A stretch of DNA of 64,000 bases. Source: Phylloscopus collybita (Eukaryota; Chordata; Aves; Passeriformes; Phylloscopidae). This document shows, one piece after another, positions 11,097 to 24,000 of this stretch; the first letter of the stretch is position 1, and every line of letters starts with the position of its first letter. Both the position numbers and the translations under genes were made by a program. The notes below the pieces were generated by a model. That model was not told the DNA's origin. It did no database searches and saw nothing but the letters and a program-made list of their open reading frames with translations. The stretch is from contig JAJNNQ010000075.1 of NCBI GenBank assembly GCA_027886175.1, positions 1,467,001-1,531,000 of the forward strand. Direction: 5' to 3'.

Positions 11097-12769
11097 AAAA
11101 AGCAGAATAAATTTCTGAGTGATGGCCATGGCCTTTCATGCACATCCAGAGTGCCTCTTGTTTTTCAGGTTTTACAACCGAGCAGGTTCTCAGGCAGAAC
11201 ATCAAGATTAATAATGTTCCTCTTTAGAGGCAGCCTTATTCCCTTTCCAGGTTCTACCTGGCAGGAGTTTCCATCTTCAATCAGATGCTTTTAATTGCTG
11301 TGTAAAGGGCAAGCCAGGATTTGATGGACAGAGTGAAGCACTGCACCTGTGGATAACCAGGGAGAACTTCTACCTGGAACTAAGCTCTCAAGTAAGAGAT
11401 CTCTCTTCCCTCTCCTCACAGATTTCCATTATGTTCCCTAGGAAAACTGAGGCCAGGAATGTGTTAGCAAATTGCTTTGTGGAACTGGTCTTCCCTCTTT
11501 AGAGAGAGGAAAGGAAATTCTTCCACAGGCTACATGAAACAAAGTCCATCTGATGACCAGGTGACTCCTTGTCTTTATTGGGGTGAAAGTGACTTCTTTC
11601 TGCCCAATTTGCAATGGCAAATATCTGGCAATTTTTAGTTTCTCACTCAGAGAACGAGAATTATCGCTTTTACAACAAATCTGCAATGAAGTTTGATTTC
11701 ATTCAGATGGATTGAAAATAAGAAATGAAATATCATCTTTCCATCAAGGCAGATAAATCATATTGTCCTTCACATTTCCAAACTGGTCAGAAAATTCAAG
11801 ACATAAGTTGTGACCATTCCTACCTCCACTAACTCATGAGTGCCTGGAATAGATTAAAAATAATTGCTCAAATTTATGTTTTGGTGGTTTATTTTCTGAA
11901 ATTTTAGTCATTTCCTGTCAGAGTCATCAGTTACCTGTTGTTCAAGATGTTGACTGACAGAGTTGCACTTGTCCAGCCTGGCCACCTCAGTCCTTCTGTG
12001 ACACTTCCCTGCTGTTCTCTTCCCCTCTTCCCATGTCTTTTCCACTGGCCAGGTGCCACCGAATATCTTAGAGCTTCATTTTGCTGTGGAGAAGACTGAG
12101 TGTGAGCTGTGTTCTTGGAACTTTTTAAAAGCAGTTTTTTTTTAAATATCAGTTCAGGAGTGTAGAGCAGATTCATTTTAATTCTGTATTTTCTCCCACT
12201 TGGAAATGTTGGCAGCTGATTAAACTTCACTCATGCAGGCTAAAATGCTTCCTTACTCTCACCGCATTTTAATTCTCCCAAAATATATTTTAATACTGCT
12301 CAAACATCACATCAAGGAAGACACTTCTGCCCGCTCTCCACCCTGACAGGGTAAACTTTAAGGAGCAAGACCAAAGTGAAAGAGATCAATTTCTCCATCA
12401 GCATAATTTGGAACACTAAATGAAAATGAGCCACGTTTGCAGTTTGCCTTTCAGCCTTTTGATGGCAGAATGAGGGAGAGCAGAATCTCTGCCACGCAGG
12501 TTTTGAATCCAGCTGTTCACACGAGTGATTTCCTCAGAAGGGCTTTGCCTGAAGCAGGAATACAAAACCATTTCCTATTTGGATACTCCAGCACAAGAGA
12601 GAGATCTGTACATGGAGATCATTAACCTCACTCACTGCAAGCGATTCCTGCTGCTCTGCAGCAGCAAAAGAGCTCCAACCTGGCCACTCATTTCCCTTCC
12701 ATAGGGATGATCACTGAAGGAGGATCAGTGAAATGCTGGAATGCACGTTGCCTGTTATATGGGGGCCAC
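11097..12769. other. Unique DNA, nothing recognised
   Basis: About 1.7 kb without recognisable transposon or coding exon. Confidence 0.5.
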
Positions 12770-13240
12770 AAGAAATAGGTTGGTTTGTTGGAACAAGTCC
12801 AGAGGAGGCCACTAAGTTGATCACAGGGCTGTCCTTAGAAAACAGGCTCAGAGAGGTGGGGTTGTTCAGCCTGGGGAAGAGAAGGCTCCAGGGAGACTTT
12901 AGAACCCCTTCTAGTGCCTAAAAAGGACCCACAGGACGGATGGAGGGGGACTTTTCACAAGGATATGTAGAGATAGGACAAGGGGGAGCGGATTTATGGT
13001 GAAGTAGGATAAATTTAGATGGGATATTAGGAAGAAATGCTTCCCTGTGAGGATGCTGAGGCCCTGGCACAGGCTTCCCAGTGGCTGCTCCATCCCTGGA
13101 AGTGTCCAAGGCTGGGTTGGATGGGACTTTGATCAACCTGGGATAGTAGAAGGTGTCCCTGCCCATGGCAGGGAAGTGGAATGAGATGATCTTGAAGGTC
13201 CCTTCTAAACCAAACCATTCCAGGATTTTGTGATTCTGTA
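12770..13240 (+). mobile_element. CR1 LINE, 3' part
   Basis: GTTGGAACAAGTCCAGAGG, GAGAAGGCTCCAGGGAGAC, CTGGAAGTGTCCAAGGC and the final CCAGGATTTTGTGATTCTG mark CR1 sense-strand sequence, truncated at the 5' end. Confidence 0.92.
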
Positions 13241-16089
13241 AATATTCAAAGCAATGTTGTTTATGCAGCACTGGCTGCGTGGCTTCAGGTTTAATCCAAA
13301 GCCAGACTCAACAGTGCCAGGCACTGAGGAGGAATTTAAATGATGGCTTTTGTCTTCAGGACATTCCCAGTCCATTTAGAGGAGGATCCCACTGGAGAGC
13401 CAGAAGGAATAAAAGAAAAAGTGGGCACTGTGATGTGTGTTGGTGAGTTCAGTGGTCTGTTTTCAGACTTCTGCCATGGTAAATATCTATTATTCACTCA
13501 CTAATTACTGTGTGCCTTCCCAATTCCCCTGCCTCCAACAGAACTGAATGAAATTGGAAAAGACGCAGGAAAAGGTGACAGGGATTATCAGGGAAGTGGA
13601 ACAATCTCTTTGCAAAGAATGAGTAAATAAATTAGGCTTCATCATTCCAGAAAATGAGAGCTGGGAAGTGACAGAGGTCTGCAGGGTCCTGAGTGGCCTC
13701 AGAAAGCGACTGACTGTTCATTCAGCATCTTCTTTTTAATGCAAAACAGGACAGGCAGGACAAGAGGGGCTGGGAGCTCTGGAATGGACATAGCAGGTGG
13801 CAGCCTCAAAATGAGCAAAATAATTCACACAGCAGGAAAAAAAAAAAAAAAAGAAAAAAAAAGAAAAAAAAAAGAAAAAAAGATGGGATTTCTCAGTGTG
13901 GGACATATTTGCTGCGCATTTGCACATCTTCAAAAATTGATGAGATAAATTAATGGAAAAAATGTCAGTCAGATAAATACAGTGGCACCTCTTCCATCTC
14001 CTGAGGTATCTGTAGGGTAGAACAGCACCTCTCTGTCTTTTCCTCTCATCTTGTCACTGGATACTTAGGAGAAGAGATGATGCCCACCTTTCCTTCATCC
14101 TTTTTCACTGTGCTCCCCCCTGCATCCAAGAAAAGATGGAGACTCCTTATCACTCCTTTTTTTGTTGATGTATTTATAGAAATCGTGCTTTTTTTTGTGA
14201 CAAGTCACTGCCAGGAAAATGAAATTGGTGATGGTTGAGCTCAAAAAACAAAGCCAAGTTGCCTCCTCTTGTACCACTGTGAACACAGGTAAGTACAAAA
14301 TGAGCCCAAATCAGGTTTGCTTCTAAGTTTCTGTCTAGAAACAGCTGGAAAAATGCATGGACTCTGTGGTGACTCTTGCCACAGCAATGCCTTGGAATTC
14401 ATGAGGGATCAAACACATCAGAAAAAATAAAGAGGAGAGAATCTTCCCAGACAAAAGTCTATGAGTCACTTTATGCCTAAAAAAGTTTTGGCTTTATAAA
14501 AATAATAAATGTTTATCTCCCCATGTATCAGGAAAAAAATAATAATAAAAAAAAGAAAAATACTGTGTAAGTAAATGAAAGCCATAAAGAAGCAAAAGGG
14601 AGGATAAAAAACAAGTATGCATTTATAAAATAGAGGCGTATCCCATAAAGAGAAGTGAAGCAAAGTATAAAACCATTTCAATAAAAACCTTGAACATCAC
14701 AAGGCATCACCCTCCTCTAATTAGAAACACATCTTGTGTCTTTTCAACCAGCAATCATGATCTAGGCATTAAACTTTTAGATTTTATTTTGCCTCACAGT
14801 GGCAGGTTGTATAATGCTTTGAAAATGATCATATAAGTAAGGTTTATTATTATTTAAAACCCCAAAAATATGGATTGCAACATTTTAATTCCCTTTTTTT
14901 TTTTTTTTTAATTAAACTGAACCAAGGCCGACAGCCTTTAGGAATTAATATATTTGTAAGGATGCACTCCAAAGACCTGCAAGATCTACAACTACCCTCA
15001 AATAATCCTAAATCACAACACTTTCCTGCTAATGCATTTTGCTTCCCATTATCCCATATTTATTAAAGAGCTGTTTGTGTCATTTGTAACCTCACTGAGT
15101 GTATTATAGATGGTTTATTTAACAGTTATAAGTCATTAATATCAGGTTGCAGCTTCTCTTAAGGAAGATATTTATAGTGTACAAATGGAGCCCAAGGTCT
15201 GAACAGCTGAACAAGTTGAAGATCTTTGGATGCTACTTAGTGTGCAGTGTTTGTGACCCCTCCATAATCTATTATTTTGATAATTCAGACCTCAAATCAA
15301 AAATAACTCCTGTGATAATTCAGTGATTCCTTACCATCTTTCACATCCAGCTGAGGCAGATGAGGAGAGTGTTATGGGATGCAGCAGATGTGTGTCATGA
15401 GACGAAGAGAGGGTGGCATCTCATGGCTCTGCTGGTGTCTGGACAATATTTTCAGGGTCTTTTTCTAGCCCTTAAAAGAACAAAACAGCTCCTGGAAGTG
15501 CCTTGGTGCTTGATGCAGTTGAAGGAATCCTGGCTGCTTCTCTCTCTGGATATCAGTAGATTCACACAAATGGATGTCCACCTGTTTTAACCCTGGAAAT
15601 GGAACCACCCCTCTGGGGTGCTGACAGGTGGTGGTTTGTGGTGGCTGTCAGTGGATAATGCCAGGACTCTTCTGAGAGAATATTTTAGCAGAGAAGATCT
15701 GTTTGTCAGACTCCCAACTCCTTACAGGGCTCAGCTGATCCATTAAGGATTCTCTGCTGTAGCCTGCTGACCCCAGGAACTCACTCTGCAAAGCTCACAG
15801 CTCCCAAAGTCCCACATCTGAGCCATTGCCAAAGTGGTGATGGCCATGTAGGAGTGTTCTTATTTCTGCAAAATACCTGTTTGACACCAGCCTTTGCTCT
15901 TCTCTAGTGCAGAGAAATCCATCAAGTATTGTCCCTGTGGGCAAGAGTAAAGGACCTCACCTGCAAAGAACAGGAATTTCTTTCCTGCTGCTTCCTGGTT
16001 ATCCCTTGGTTTGTAGTTTGAAGCATGAGGAGTTACCTCCTTTCTGAAGAGTGAAATTTAATGAACCTCTCTTGCTTCCAACCCTGTAT
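13241..16089. other. Unique DNA, mostly AT-rich
   Basis: About 2.8 kb with one A-rich array (13839-13882) and an AT-rich core at 14450-15200. No CR1; a possible old intergenic or regulatory stretch. Confidence 0.45.
13839..13882 (+). repeat. A-rich (AAAAAAAG)n
   Basis: A-runs punctuated by single G. Confidence 0.93.
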
Positions 16090-16190
16090 TATCACAGAAT
16101 CTGAGAATGGTTTGGATTGTAAGGGACACTAAGGTCACCTAATTCCAACCTCCCCTGCCTTGGGCAGAGACACCTTCCACCAGCAAGTGA
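16090..16190 (-). mobile_element. CR1 LINE, about 100-bp tail fragment
   Basis: TCACAGAATCTGAGAATGG with TTGGGCAGAGACACCTTCC; only the extreme 3' end remains. Confidence 0.82.
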
Positions 16191-16944
16191 AAAGATGCTG
16201 AAGGCTCTTTGACTCTGCTGGAATAAAATTTAAATTAACAGGGAAAAAAACACATTGTGAATTGCAGGAATGCAGCTAAATCCCCATCAGGTCCAAAGAC
16301 AAAATATCCTTAATGCCTGTTGGGACTTCTGTTTACCTTACTCTGTTTGCCTTTCCAACTGCCCACTGGCAGATTTCTGCTGATTCTTTAAAACCAGGCT
16401 TCCTTCCAAGAGAGAAAGCTGTGGCAAGAGCTTTCCTCAGTAATAAGACCTGTAGGGACAGGGATTTTGAATATTTTTTGTGTTGTTTAAGCACATGTTG
16501 CTCATAGTTACAAACCATCAAAATAAGTGATGTGTTGGAGGCAGAGAAAAAAAAACATAAACAAAAAAACCCACAAAACCCCCAACAAAACAGCTTCATA
16601 CTTTTTGTCCAGGGTTTTTATGTTTTGCTTCTCTTGGGGGCCACAAAGTTCCCTTCTGCCACTGGGAGAAAAGAGAAAGAAAAGCCAAAAATCAACGATG
16701 TTGATTGGTACAGATCAAATGTGCAGAGAGGCAAAGAAAAGCAGATGCTCACAGTGCCCAGAGGGCTGCCCCTGCATTTCCCAGCATCTCCTGTTGCAAG
16801 CTGTTTGTCTGCTGGTTTTTTGCTTTTCCTGCTGCCCACCTGAACCCCAGGCTGGGAGCGTCACATGGAGGGACCACCCTCTCATATCTCCAGTCCCCTG
16901 GGGCTCCGTGTCTTACAAATCCAGTTATTTAAAGCTATAATAAA
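16191..16944. other. Unique DNA with an A/C-rich patch
   Basis: A/C-rich at 16545-16590. The overlapping 137- and 103-codon frames run through that patch and are not credible genes. Confidence 0.5.
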
Positions 16945-17212
16945 ATAATAGAATTGTTTAGGCTGGAAAAATCCTCCAAGATCATTGAGCTCAGTCATTA
17001 ACCCAGCAGTGACAGATCCATCACTAATCCATGTCCCCAAGTGCCACATCCACACATCTTCTCAGTTCCTCCAGGGATGGTGACACAACCACTTCCCTGG
17101 GCAGCCTCTTCCAGTGCTTGACCACCCCTTGGGAGAACATTTTTTTTCCTACTATCCAATCCAAAATGCCCCTGACACAACCTGAGGCCGTTTCCTCTCA
17201 TCCTGTAGTGTT
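16945..17212 (-). mobile_element. CR1 LINE, older subfamily fragment
   Basis: AGGCTGGAAAAATCCTCCAAG, CCTCCAGGGATGGTGACAC and CCTGGGCAGCCTCTTCCAG identify an older CR1 subfamily. Confidence 0.85.
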
Positions 17213-17332
17213 TTGACTTCTGAGGATTCAAGATTTTAGTTCTGTTGAGATCCTATTCCAGCACATCTCTGCTGTGATAGCCAGGAGTCATCTTCCCATT
17301 TTCAGCCAAAATTTATATCTGGCCTAAATATA

Positions 17333-17337
17333 TCTTT

Positions 17338-17396
<59 letters not shown>

Positions 17397-17397
17397 G
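17333..17397 (+). repeat. (CTTT)n microsatellite
   Basis: About 16 CTTT units. Confidence 0.97.
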
Positions 17398-18177
17398 CTT
17401 GTATTGACATTCTAATGAAGTTGCTCTTCTCCCTTTATATCCAGTTCTCCTGGTGCTCCTCTGTGTGATCACCTCATTTTAGTGATCTAAGCCAGGTCTG
17501 ATCTTTTTTGTTTCTTCCTCAAGAGCTGAGCTTTTCATTCCCTGTGAGACCTTCAATCACATTTTTTTTCTTATCCCCACGTTTCTATTTTGTTCTTCCC
17601 TTGTTCTGAGATAATGAGATGCACACATTGCATTTATTTTACAGATTCCCCAGGAACAGGACTGTGTGCCACAGCTCCAAGAATTATTTCCAGGAAGGAA
17701 CTACTCCTAATACATCCTCTCCCTCAAAAGGCCCTGGTAATTTGGATCCTGAATGCTTTTAACTCCCAGCCTTCATTGTCACCACTATGGTTTGGCTGCA
17801 AAAAATACATTTGATAGGACTGGAAGAGGATTTTCCTGGAAATCACAATTAGAGGAAAGAAACCAGCATTCAGAAACTGGCCTTCCTCTAGTTTTTAATG
17901 ACCTAATCAAAGACAAATTGCTCCTTGCCTGCTGCATGTGGAAACAAAGATTGAAAATGGAGGAAAGTTTGAGAAATCAAAGAGGGGCCACACCCACAGA
18001 GATATTTTAATTCCTTCTGAAGTAAATGGGAGTGGAACATCTAAATTGCTTCATGGGTATAAATGACTAAATGGCTCTGGTCTGCACACTTTGAGAGGTT
18101 GTTTTAAAAGGCATTTTCTCCCATTTGTGAAAGCTCTTCTGTAGTTTATTAAAGCTGAGGACTGCCAGAAGAAAGAT
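17398..18177. other. Unique DNA, nothing recognised
   Basis: No repeat or coding signal found. Confidence 0.5.
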
Positions 18178-18315
18178 CACAAAATCACAGAATGGGTAAA
18201 GTCTGAAGGCACCACAACAGGATCATCTGGTCCTCCCCCTCCCTCTCAAGCAGGGCCATCCCAGAGCACACAGCACAGGATGGTGTCCAGATAAGTCTGG
18301 AATATCTCCAGGAAG
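18178..18315 (-). mobile_element. CR1 LINE, tail fragment
   Basis: ATCACAGAATGGGTAAAG followed by CTCAAGCAGGGCCATCCC, typical of a CR1 subfamily distinct from the majority here. Confidence 0.75.
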
Positions 18316-19227
18316 ATAAAAAAAGAAATCAAAATCTGCTATATCTGATGAGGGTGAGGGAAGGTGTTCAAAAGTTTTGAGGAGGAAAAGTTAATTAAAA
18401 GAGGGCATTCATTTGTTGTCAAAAATTAGCAGCAGTGTATAGAGCCTTTGAATCCCACTAAGAAATCACTAATTTTGAGACTCCTTACAATATGGAGACA
18501 GGGTTATTAAAAGTGCTGCATTGCAATGAAGTAGTGCAGGAGATTTGATGACACTGTCTCAGTCTTTTTCTATAGTTAATAAGCCATAATCAAGGCCACA
18601 ATTTTCAGTGGTGAGTTACTCTCTGCTCTCTCCCCACTTAACATCAGCAGACAGACCATTTCCTCCGTGCTTTATTGTTTTCCATATTTACACAAAAAAC
18701 CCCAGAATTATGCTCCATCTGCAGCTTGTGAGGCTGCAAAAAGGCAAACAATTCCCCCCAGACTGAAAGCAATAATAGGTTGTTCTCCATGCAAATTGGG
18801 CAAAGCAAATGCTGGGTAATTGGCTAAAAACGAGAGTCCTCCGATGATCTCTGTTCCAAACTGCCATTTTAGACAAACAAATGTATTTGCATGTGAGGAA
18901 TTCTGCCAGGGTACAGCTGGAGGAATCTGAATAGCTGGGGTGTTGATTCAGGCTAAGTCTGCACTGTGTAGGGTGGCTGGAGAATGGGGGATCAAAGAGA
19001 ATTTGCTCCATAATTGTAGGGAATTGGGGAATATCCTTTGGGAATCAGAGAACTCCTGTGCCTGTAGATACCTTCAGGAATGGTTACCCTGGGACAGGCT
19101 AACAGAACACGTGGTGACATAACCTGTCTCTGATGCCAGAGCAAAACACTTAAGGAAGTTACAGAGTTGTATTTCCCTCAATATTCCCTCTTGGAGACTG
19201 ACTTGGGACTTTCTTTGCTGTCGAGAT
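18316..19227. other. Unique DNA, nothing recognised
   Basis: No repeat found; a 107-codon minus-strand frame at 18688-19011 lacks any recognised domain. Confidence 0.5.
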
Positions 19228-19345
19228 ACTTCGAAGGAATGGCTTTAAGTTGATAAAAAGGACAAATTTAGGTTGGATATATGTATCAGAAGAAACCCCT
19301 GTCATCTGGAGAACCATCAGGGGAAAGACTGGCAGAGGCTAAATG
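19228..19345 (+). mobile_element. Degraded CR1 LINE fragment
   Basis: GAATGGCTTTAAGTTGATAA and TTTAGGTTGGATATATG correspond to the CR1 segment just before the 3' tail. Strongly diverged. It abuts an oppositely oriented CR1. Confidence 0.5.
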
Positions 19346-19351
19346 AGTTAC

Positions 19352-19577
19352 ATGGAATCATGGAATAGTTTTGGTTGGAAGGGATCTTAAGGATCATCTC
19401 TTTCCAACCCCTGCCATGGGAAGGGACACCTCCCATTACCCTAGCTTGCTCCAAGCTCTGTTGGACTTGGCCTTGAACACTTTCAGGGATGAGGTATCCA
19501 CAACTTCTCTGGGCAATCTATCCCAGGGCCTCACCATCCTCACAGGGAAGAAATTATTCCTGATAGCTAATCATAAT
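19352..19577 (-). mobile_element. CR1 LINE, 3' fragment
   Basis: GGAATAGTTTTGGTTGGAAGG, then CTTCTCTGGGCAATCTATCC, to GGAAGAAATTATTCCTG. Faces the plus-strand fragment at 19228-19345, tail to tail. Confidence 0.9.
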
Positions 19578-20167
19578 CATAATGGATAATCTAAATAATT
19601 TGTAATTATTTAGAACTCAAATTGCAATTCAAACCTTCCTAGTTTCTCCTAATGAAGGCAGGCCACAAAAGAGAGATAACTGAGGGAGCAAAGCCCAGTG
19701 ATGAGCGACTGAGCATCAGATGTGAACAAAGTCCCCTCAGGAGTGCACATCCTGACCATCTCCAGGGACATGGTGCTGTAAACACAGCAGGGCATTTATC
19801 ATGCCATGGGCAAAGCAGGCTGACCCCAATCTTAATTGGATCTAGGCTGACAAACCCTCTGGCAGCTCCTGGGAAACAATAGTGGGACAAGTGGGGAACG
19901 TGCACGGAATGTGCTGTGGTGTTAGCAGCAGGCAGCTGCAGGGCTGTGATCCATAAATCCATAAACCCTCATGGCAGGGGGAGGAGCCAGCTCAGGTTTA
20001 GAGCACCTGGTTGTGGTCAGGGACTGGGCAATCAGAGGCGTGGAGTGCTGCAGAGGTAATGGAGCACAAAAGGTGCCTTTTCCAACAGCCTCTCACCTGG
20101 TTGCTCTCATTCTTCTATGGAACAGCCTAGAAAGGCTGTTCCAGCAGGATGAAAGCTTTCTGTTCAA
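19578..20167. other. Unique DNA between CR1 clusters
   Basis: Moderately GC-rich with two opposing frames of 76-107 codons, neither recognised. Confidence 0.45.
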
Positions 20168-20432
20168 CACAGAATCATGGAATCACACAATCACAGAGTT
20201 CTTAAGGTTAGAAAAGACCTCTAAGTTTATCAAGCCCAGCTGTCAAACCGCCATACCACCTTCACCACTAAACCTTGTCCTCAAGTGCCACCCACATCCA
20301 CACTTCCAGGGTTGGTGGCTCCACCACCTCCCTGTTTCTATGCTTGACAACCCTTTCCACGAAGAAATTTTTCCTAATATCTGCTCTAAACTTCCCCTGT
20401 GGTAAGTTGAGGCCAGTTCCTCTTGCATTTTT
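20168..20432 (-). mobile_element. CR1 LINE, older subfamily
   Basis: TTAGAAAAGACCTCTAAG, CCACATCCACACTTCCAGG and AAATTTTTCCTAATATC identify an older CR1. It is followed within a few bases by another CR1 of different type. Confidence 0.88.
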
Positions 20433-20435
20433 TTA

Positions 20436-20740
20436 CAGAATCACAGAATTAGGGTTGGAAAAGACCTCTGGAGATCATCCAGTCCAGTCCCCCTTCCCAA
20501 GGCATGGCCACCTAGAGCAGGTGGCACAGGAACACATCCAGGTGGGTTCTGAATGTCTCCAGAGATGGAGAATCCATGACCTCCCTGGGCAGCTGTTCCA
20601 GTGCTCTGTCTTTCCTGCATGGAAAGAAGGTCTTCCTCATGTTGAGGTGGAACTTGCTGTTTTAGTTTATGGCCTTTGCTGCTTGTCCTCTCTCAGGCCT
20701 CCACTGATAAGAACTTGAAACCATCCTCTTGGCATCCTCT
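20436..20740 (-). mobile_element. CR1 LINE, second subfamily in tandem
   Basis: TAGGGTTGGAAAAGACCTC, GGCCACCTAGAGCAGGTGG and GGAAAGAAGGTCTTCCTC differ from the adjacent copy, so this is an independent insertion, not a duplication. Confidence 0.88.
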
Positions 20741-20764
20741 TTACCTGCAAGAAGAGAACATTTA

Positions 20765-20828
20765 ATATCTATGTAAATATATATAATAATAAATTTTATT
20801 TATCTATATCTATATCGATATATATCTT
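20765..20828 (+). repeat. AT-rich TATA/ATCT low complexity
   Basis: Imperfect TATATA and ATCTATATCT units just after two tandem CR1s. Confidence 0.85.
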
Positions 20829-23299
20829 TCTTCTTCTGACAAAAACCAGGGTCCAAATATTAAAACTCTGCATGACCTTAATCCAACACACAAGGTGCTA
20901 TTGGGTTTACATGACACAATCAGGGCTAAAATATCCAAGGAAACTTCGTTGGTGGAGAAGTGCAAAGGCAAGAGATCCTGGGACTGAAAAATAAAAGGTG
21001 TTTTGAATCAAGAGTGAGGAATAAAGAGTCCACTTTCTTAATCCCTGTGGTGAAGAATATCTCAGCAAGCAGCTCATGGAGATGGCCTGGATAGAAGCAC
21101 GGAAATGACAAGAAATGCAGGCTTATATAGGAGACAATTTGATTTTCTGTCCTGCTAAGAGAGAGCATTTTTAATTCTCATTCTTCCCATACCTGTCTGT
21201 CATTTTACCCTTTTCAACCCATTCTCCCGGTGCTGGTTCCTGACAGCTCTGACCTTTTGTAGCAACACAGGCACACGAGGGTGGGCCTGACAATGTGAAA
21301 AGATAGAATCAGAGTTGGATTTAAGTGTAAGGATGGATGTTTTGTATACAGCCATGTTTTGGTTTTTTTAATAATCATATCCAATAAAATAAAATAAAAA
21401 AGATAACATGGATTATATTTGAACAAGCAGTTAAATAAAACGAAGTGTGTCCATGCATATATGTGAATGTAGACCAAGTTTCAAGAAATAAATAACAAAC
21501 ATTCACAAAAATAAATATTTAGGTGAAATAATGCAGACCCTGACAGTGCAAATCAGAAATGTGTCAGAAAAACACCTCCACTGACCCCTACCCCAGACCA
21601 GCTCCAGGGTTTTGAACCTGCTCGAGTGGTACAAGGATCCTAACAGCTTTCTGGTCTTAACTTTCAGAAATGGTATTTGCAGTTTTTATTCCTCTTTCCC
21701 CCCCTCTAATTCTGACATCTCTGCTCCTCAAGAAAGCTCTAGAACTCAGGCTATAGCACTTTCACCTCTCCATCCAACCTGCAAAAATAATGAAAAAAAA
21801 AAAACCCCAACCCATAATTATGTTTCCTATAATCACACCTAACATAAGTAATCAAACAAATGGCCTACTCACATTGACCTGTCTCTTTGTCCCCATTTAG
21901 CTGTGAATAATGCCTGTGGATCCCTCGGGGTTTTGTCCTTTAAAGACACAAGGACTAATAAAACTTTATGCCCAGGGAGAATATTCTGCCTCAGTCTTTT
22001 GGCTGTTGGAAGTTCTCCAGAGCAAGAGAAGTATTTCAGTTTTTTGAGGTTCCTAAAAAGATGACATCTCTGTGATAACAGATCAACCTCAGAACCACGA
22101 GGAGGTGAGGGACAGCAGCATTATCCATATGGAAAGAGCTATAATTAGGGCAGACTTAAAGGTTGGGTAGAAATTCCTTGCTAAGGCTGAATATTAAATC
22201 TTCACAGAAGCTTCAGAGAAGCAGCAGGAGTTTTACAGAGAAGATGCAAATTAAAACTGCGAGCCTGCTCCAAAATCCAGACCTGTCTATCATCCAAACC
22301 CCAATCCTTTAAAGTGTTTCTATGAGCCCCAGAAACCAGGCTCGTGAAATTGGAGCTATTGGAGGTACAGGAACAGGATCCTTTTCAGGAGCCAAAGCCT
22401 TGTTCATGCAGCAGGAACCTTAAAATCAACAAATTTTTACAGTCTGTTCCATCAGCAGTTATTGCTGATGTAGCTTCATCTACAACCTGGCCCAAATGTG
22501 TGTGGTCATGGCTTGCAGCTGACTTAGGCCAAGTTTAAGTTCAGGCTTCACCATGGAGAAATAATTTGATATTTCTCATTACTGGTGTCAAGAAGTTCAC
22601 ACAACATAGAAGTTCCCCATTCCCCATTTAAAGCTGTTGCCTACAGCAAGCCAGGAAGCTGAAATGACATTCCTGAAGGTCTCAGACATTTCCTTGACCC
22701 AGGAACTCTCTAAAACATATCTAATAAGCAAAATTGTCTTATAATAAATAAGGGAAATCGTGAAGATACCTAAGGGAATCATGAAGATGTTGAACAAACA
22801 TCTCTGGCTGGAGCCGGGGGCCTTCTGGAACGCCTGACAGAAATGCTTGTGAAGAAATGTGGCCATGGAGAACCACTTGTTTTCCAGGCAAACAGACACC
22901 AGGAAAAACATTGGCATGAAACTGTTTGCTATGCCTAGTGAAGGGGATAAATCAGACAAGAGACCAAAGAATAACACAAGAATTGTGTCACTTCTCATGC
23001 TGAGAAAACGAGTCCAATCCAAGCTCTCGGTGTGTTTAAATCACAACATTCCCAGGATTAACTGTTCCCTTGCAAATCTTCAGTAAAGCAACCACATCAT
23101 CCCTCCACCACTTCATTTTAAAGATCTTTCCTCCTCTACAGCTGAGGGTCAAAAGTTGAGGGAGTTCAAATTGCCAGAACATTGTTCTTTTATTTTAACT
23201 GCAGCACTGAAGCTCCAGACAGAGCTGCTGGAGGCCATGGCTGAGTCACATCTCACAGGGCTGGAGCCTCCTCTCCTTTTTTTCCCCCTGTAGGAAAGG
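20829..23299. other. Unique DNA, nothing recognised
   Basis: About 2.5 kb without CR1. A 141-codon hydrophobic minus-strand frame (22597-23022) is within chance expectation. Confidence 0.45.
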
Positions 23300-23440
23300 G
23301 TGGAGAGGGTGCCCTGTTCCAGGCCAAGCTGGATGGAGACCTGAGCAAGATGGTGCTGGAAATAGGAAACAGATGTTTTTTAAGGTCCTTTCCAACCCAA
23401 CCCAAACAATTGTAGGATCTTATGGAATGAAGGAGGGGCT
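23300..23440 (+). mobile_element. CR1 LINE, degraded tail
   Basis: CCAGGCCAAGCTGGATGGAG and AAGGTCCTTTCCAACCCAAC are CR1 tail sequence with an internal deletion. Confidence 0.7.
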
Positions 23441-23656
23441 GAGGGGAACTCCTGTCCTGGATACTGCAGTTATAAATCAAACCTGTCCTTGAAACTGCAT
23501 CTAAAATTTCGATTGTAAACATCAAAGCCAATGCTACAGGCCCCAAACCTGGAGCTCTTCAAATGAGGAGTTGCTGAGCTCGTTAACCTCATTGTTGAAG
23601 CCCAGATTTGTGCATAACTGAGAAGATCCAGGAGCAGAGGATTCAGGACCACAAAT

Positions 23657-24000
23657 CACAGAATCATGGAATGGTTTGGGTTGGAAGGGACCTTAATGAT
23701 TATCTCATCCCATCCCCCTGCCATGGGCAGGGACACCTTCCACCATCCCAGTTTGCTCCAAGCCCTGTCCAGCCTTGGCCTTGGACACTTCCAGAGATGA
23801 AGCAGCCACAGCTTCTCTGGGAAACCTGTGCCAGGGCCTCAGCACCCTCACAGGGAAGGATTTCTTTCTAATATCCAATCTAAATCATGTCTTCAGCTTA
23901 AAACCATTCCTCCTTGTCCTGTCATTCCATGTCCTTGTCTAAAGTCCCTCTCCTGCTCTCCTGGAGGACCTTTAGGTACTGGAAGGGCCTCTGAGGTCTT
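23657..24000 (-). mobile_element. CR1 LINE, 3' part
   Basis: CACAGAATCATGGAATGG, GGGTTGGAAGGGACC, CACTTCCAGAGATGAAGC and GGTACTGGAAGGGCCTCTG. Confidence 0.93.

Noticed and set aside
16527..16940. 137-codon plus-strand frame
   Set aside because: Runs through an A/C-rich low-complexity patch and has no recognised domain.
20275..20718. 147-codon plus-strand frame
   Set aside because: It is the antisense translation of two CR1 copies.
22597..23022. 141-codon hydrophobic minus-strand frame
   Set aside because: Several frames this long are expected by chance in 64 kb of both strands; no family resemblance or splice context.
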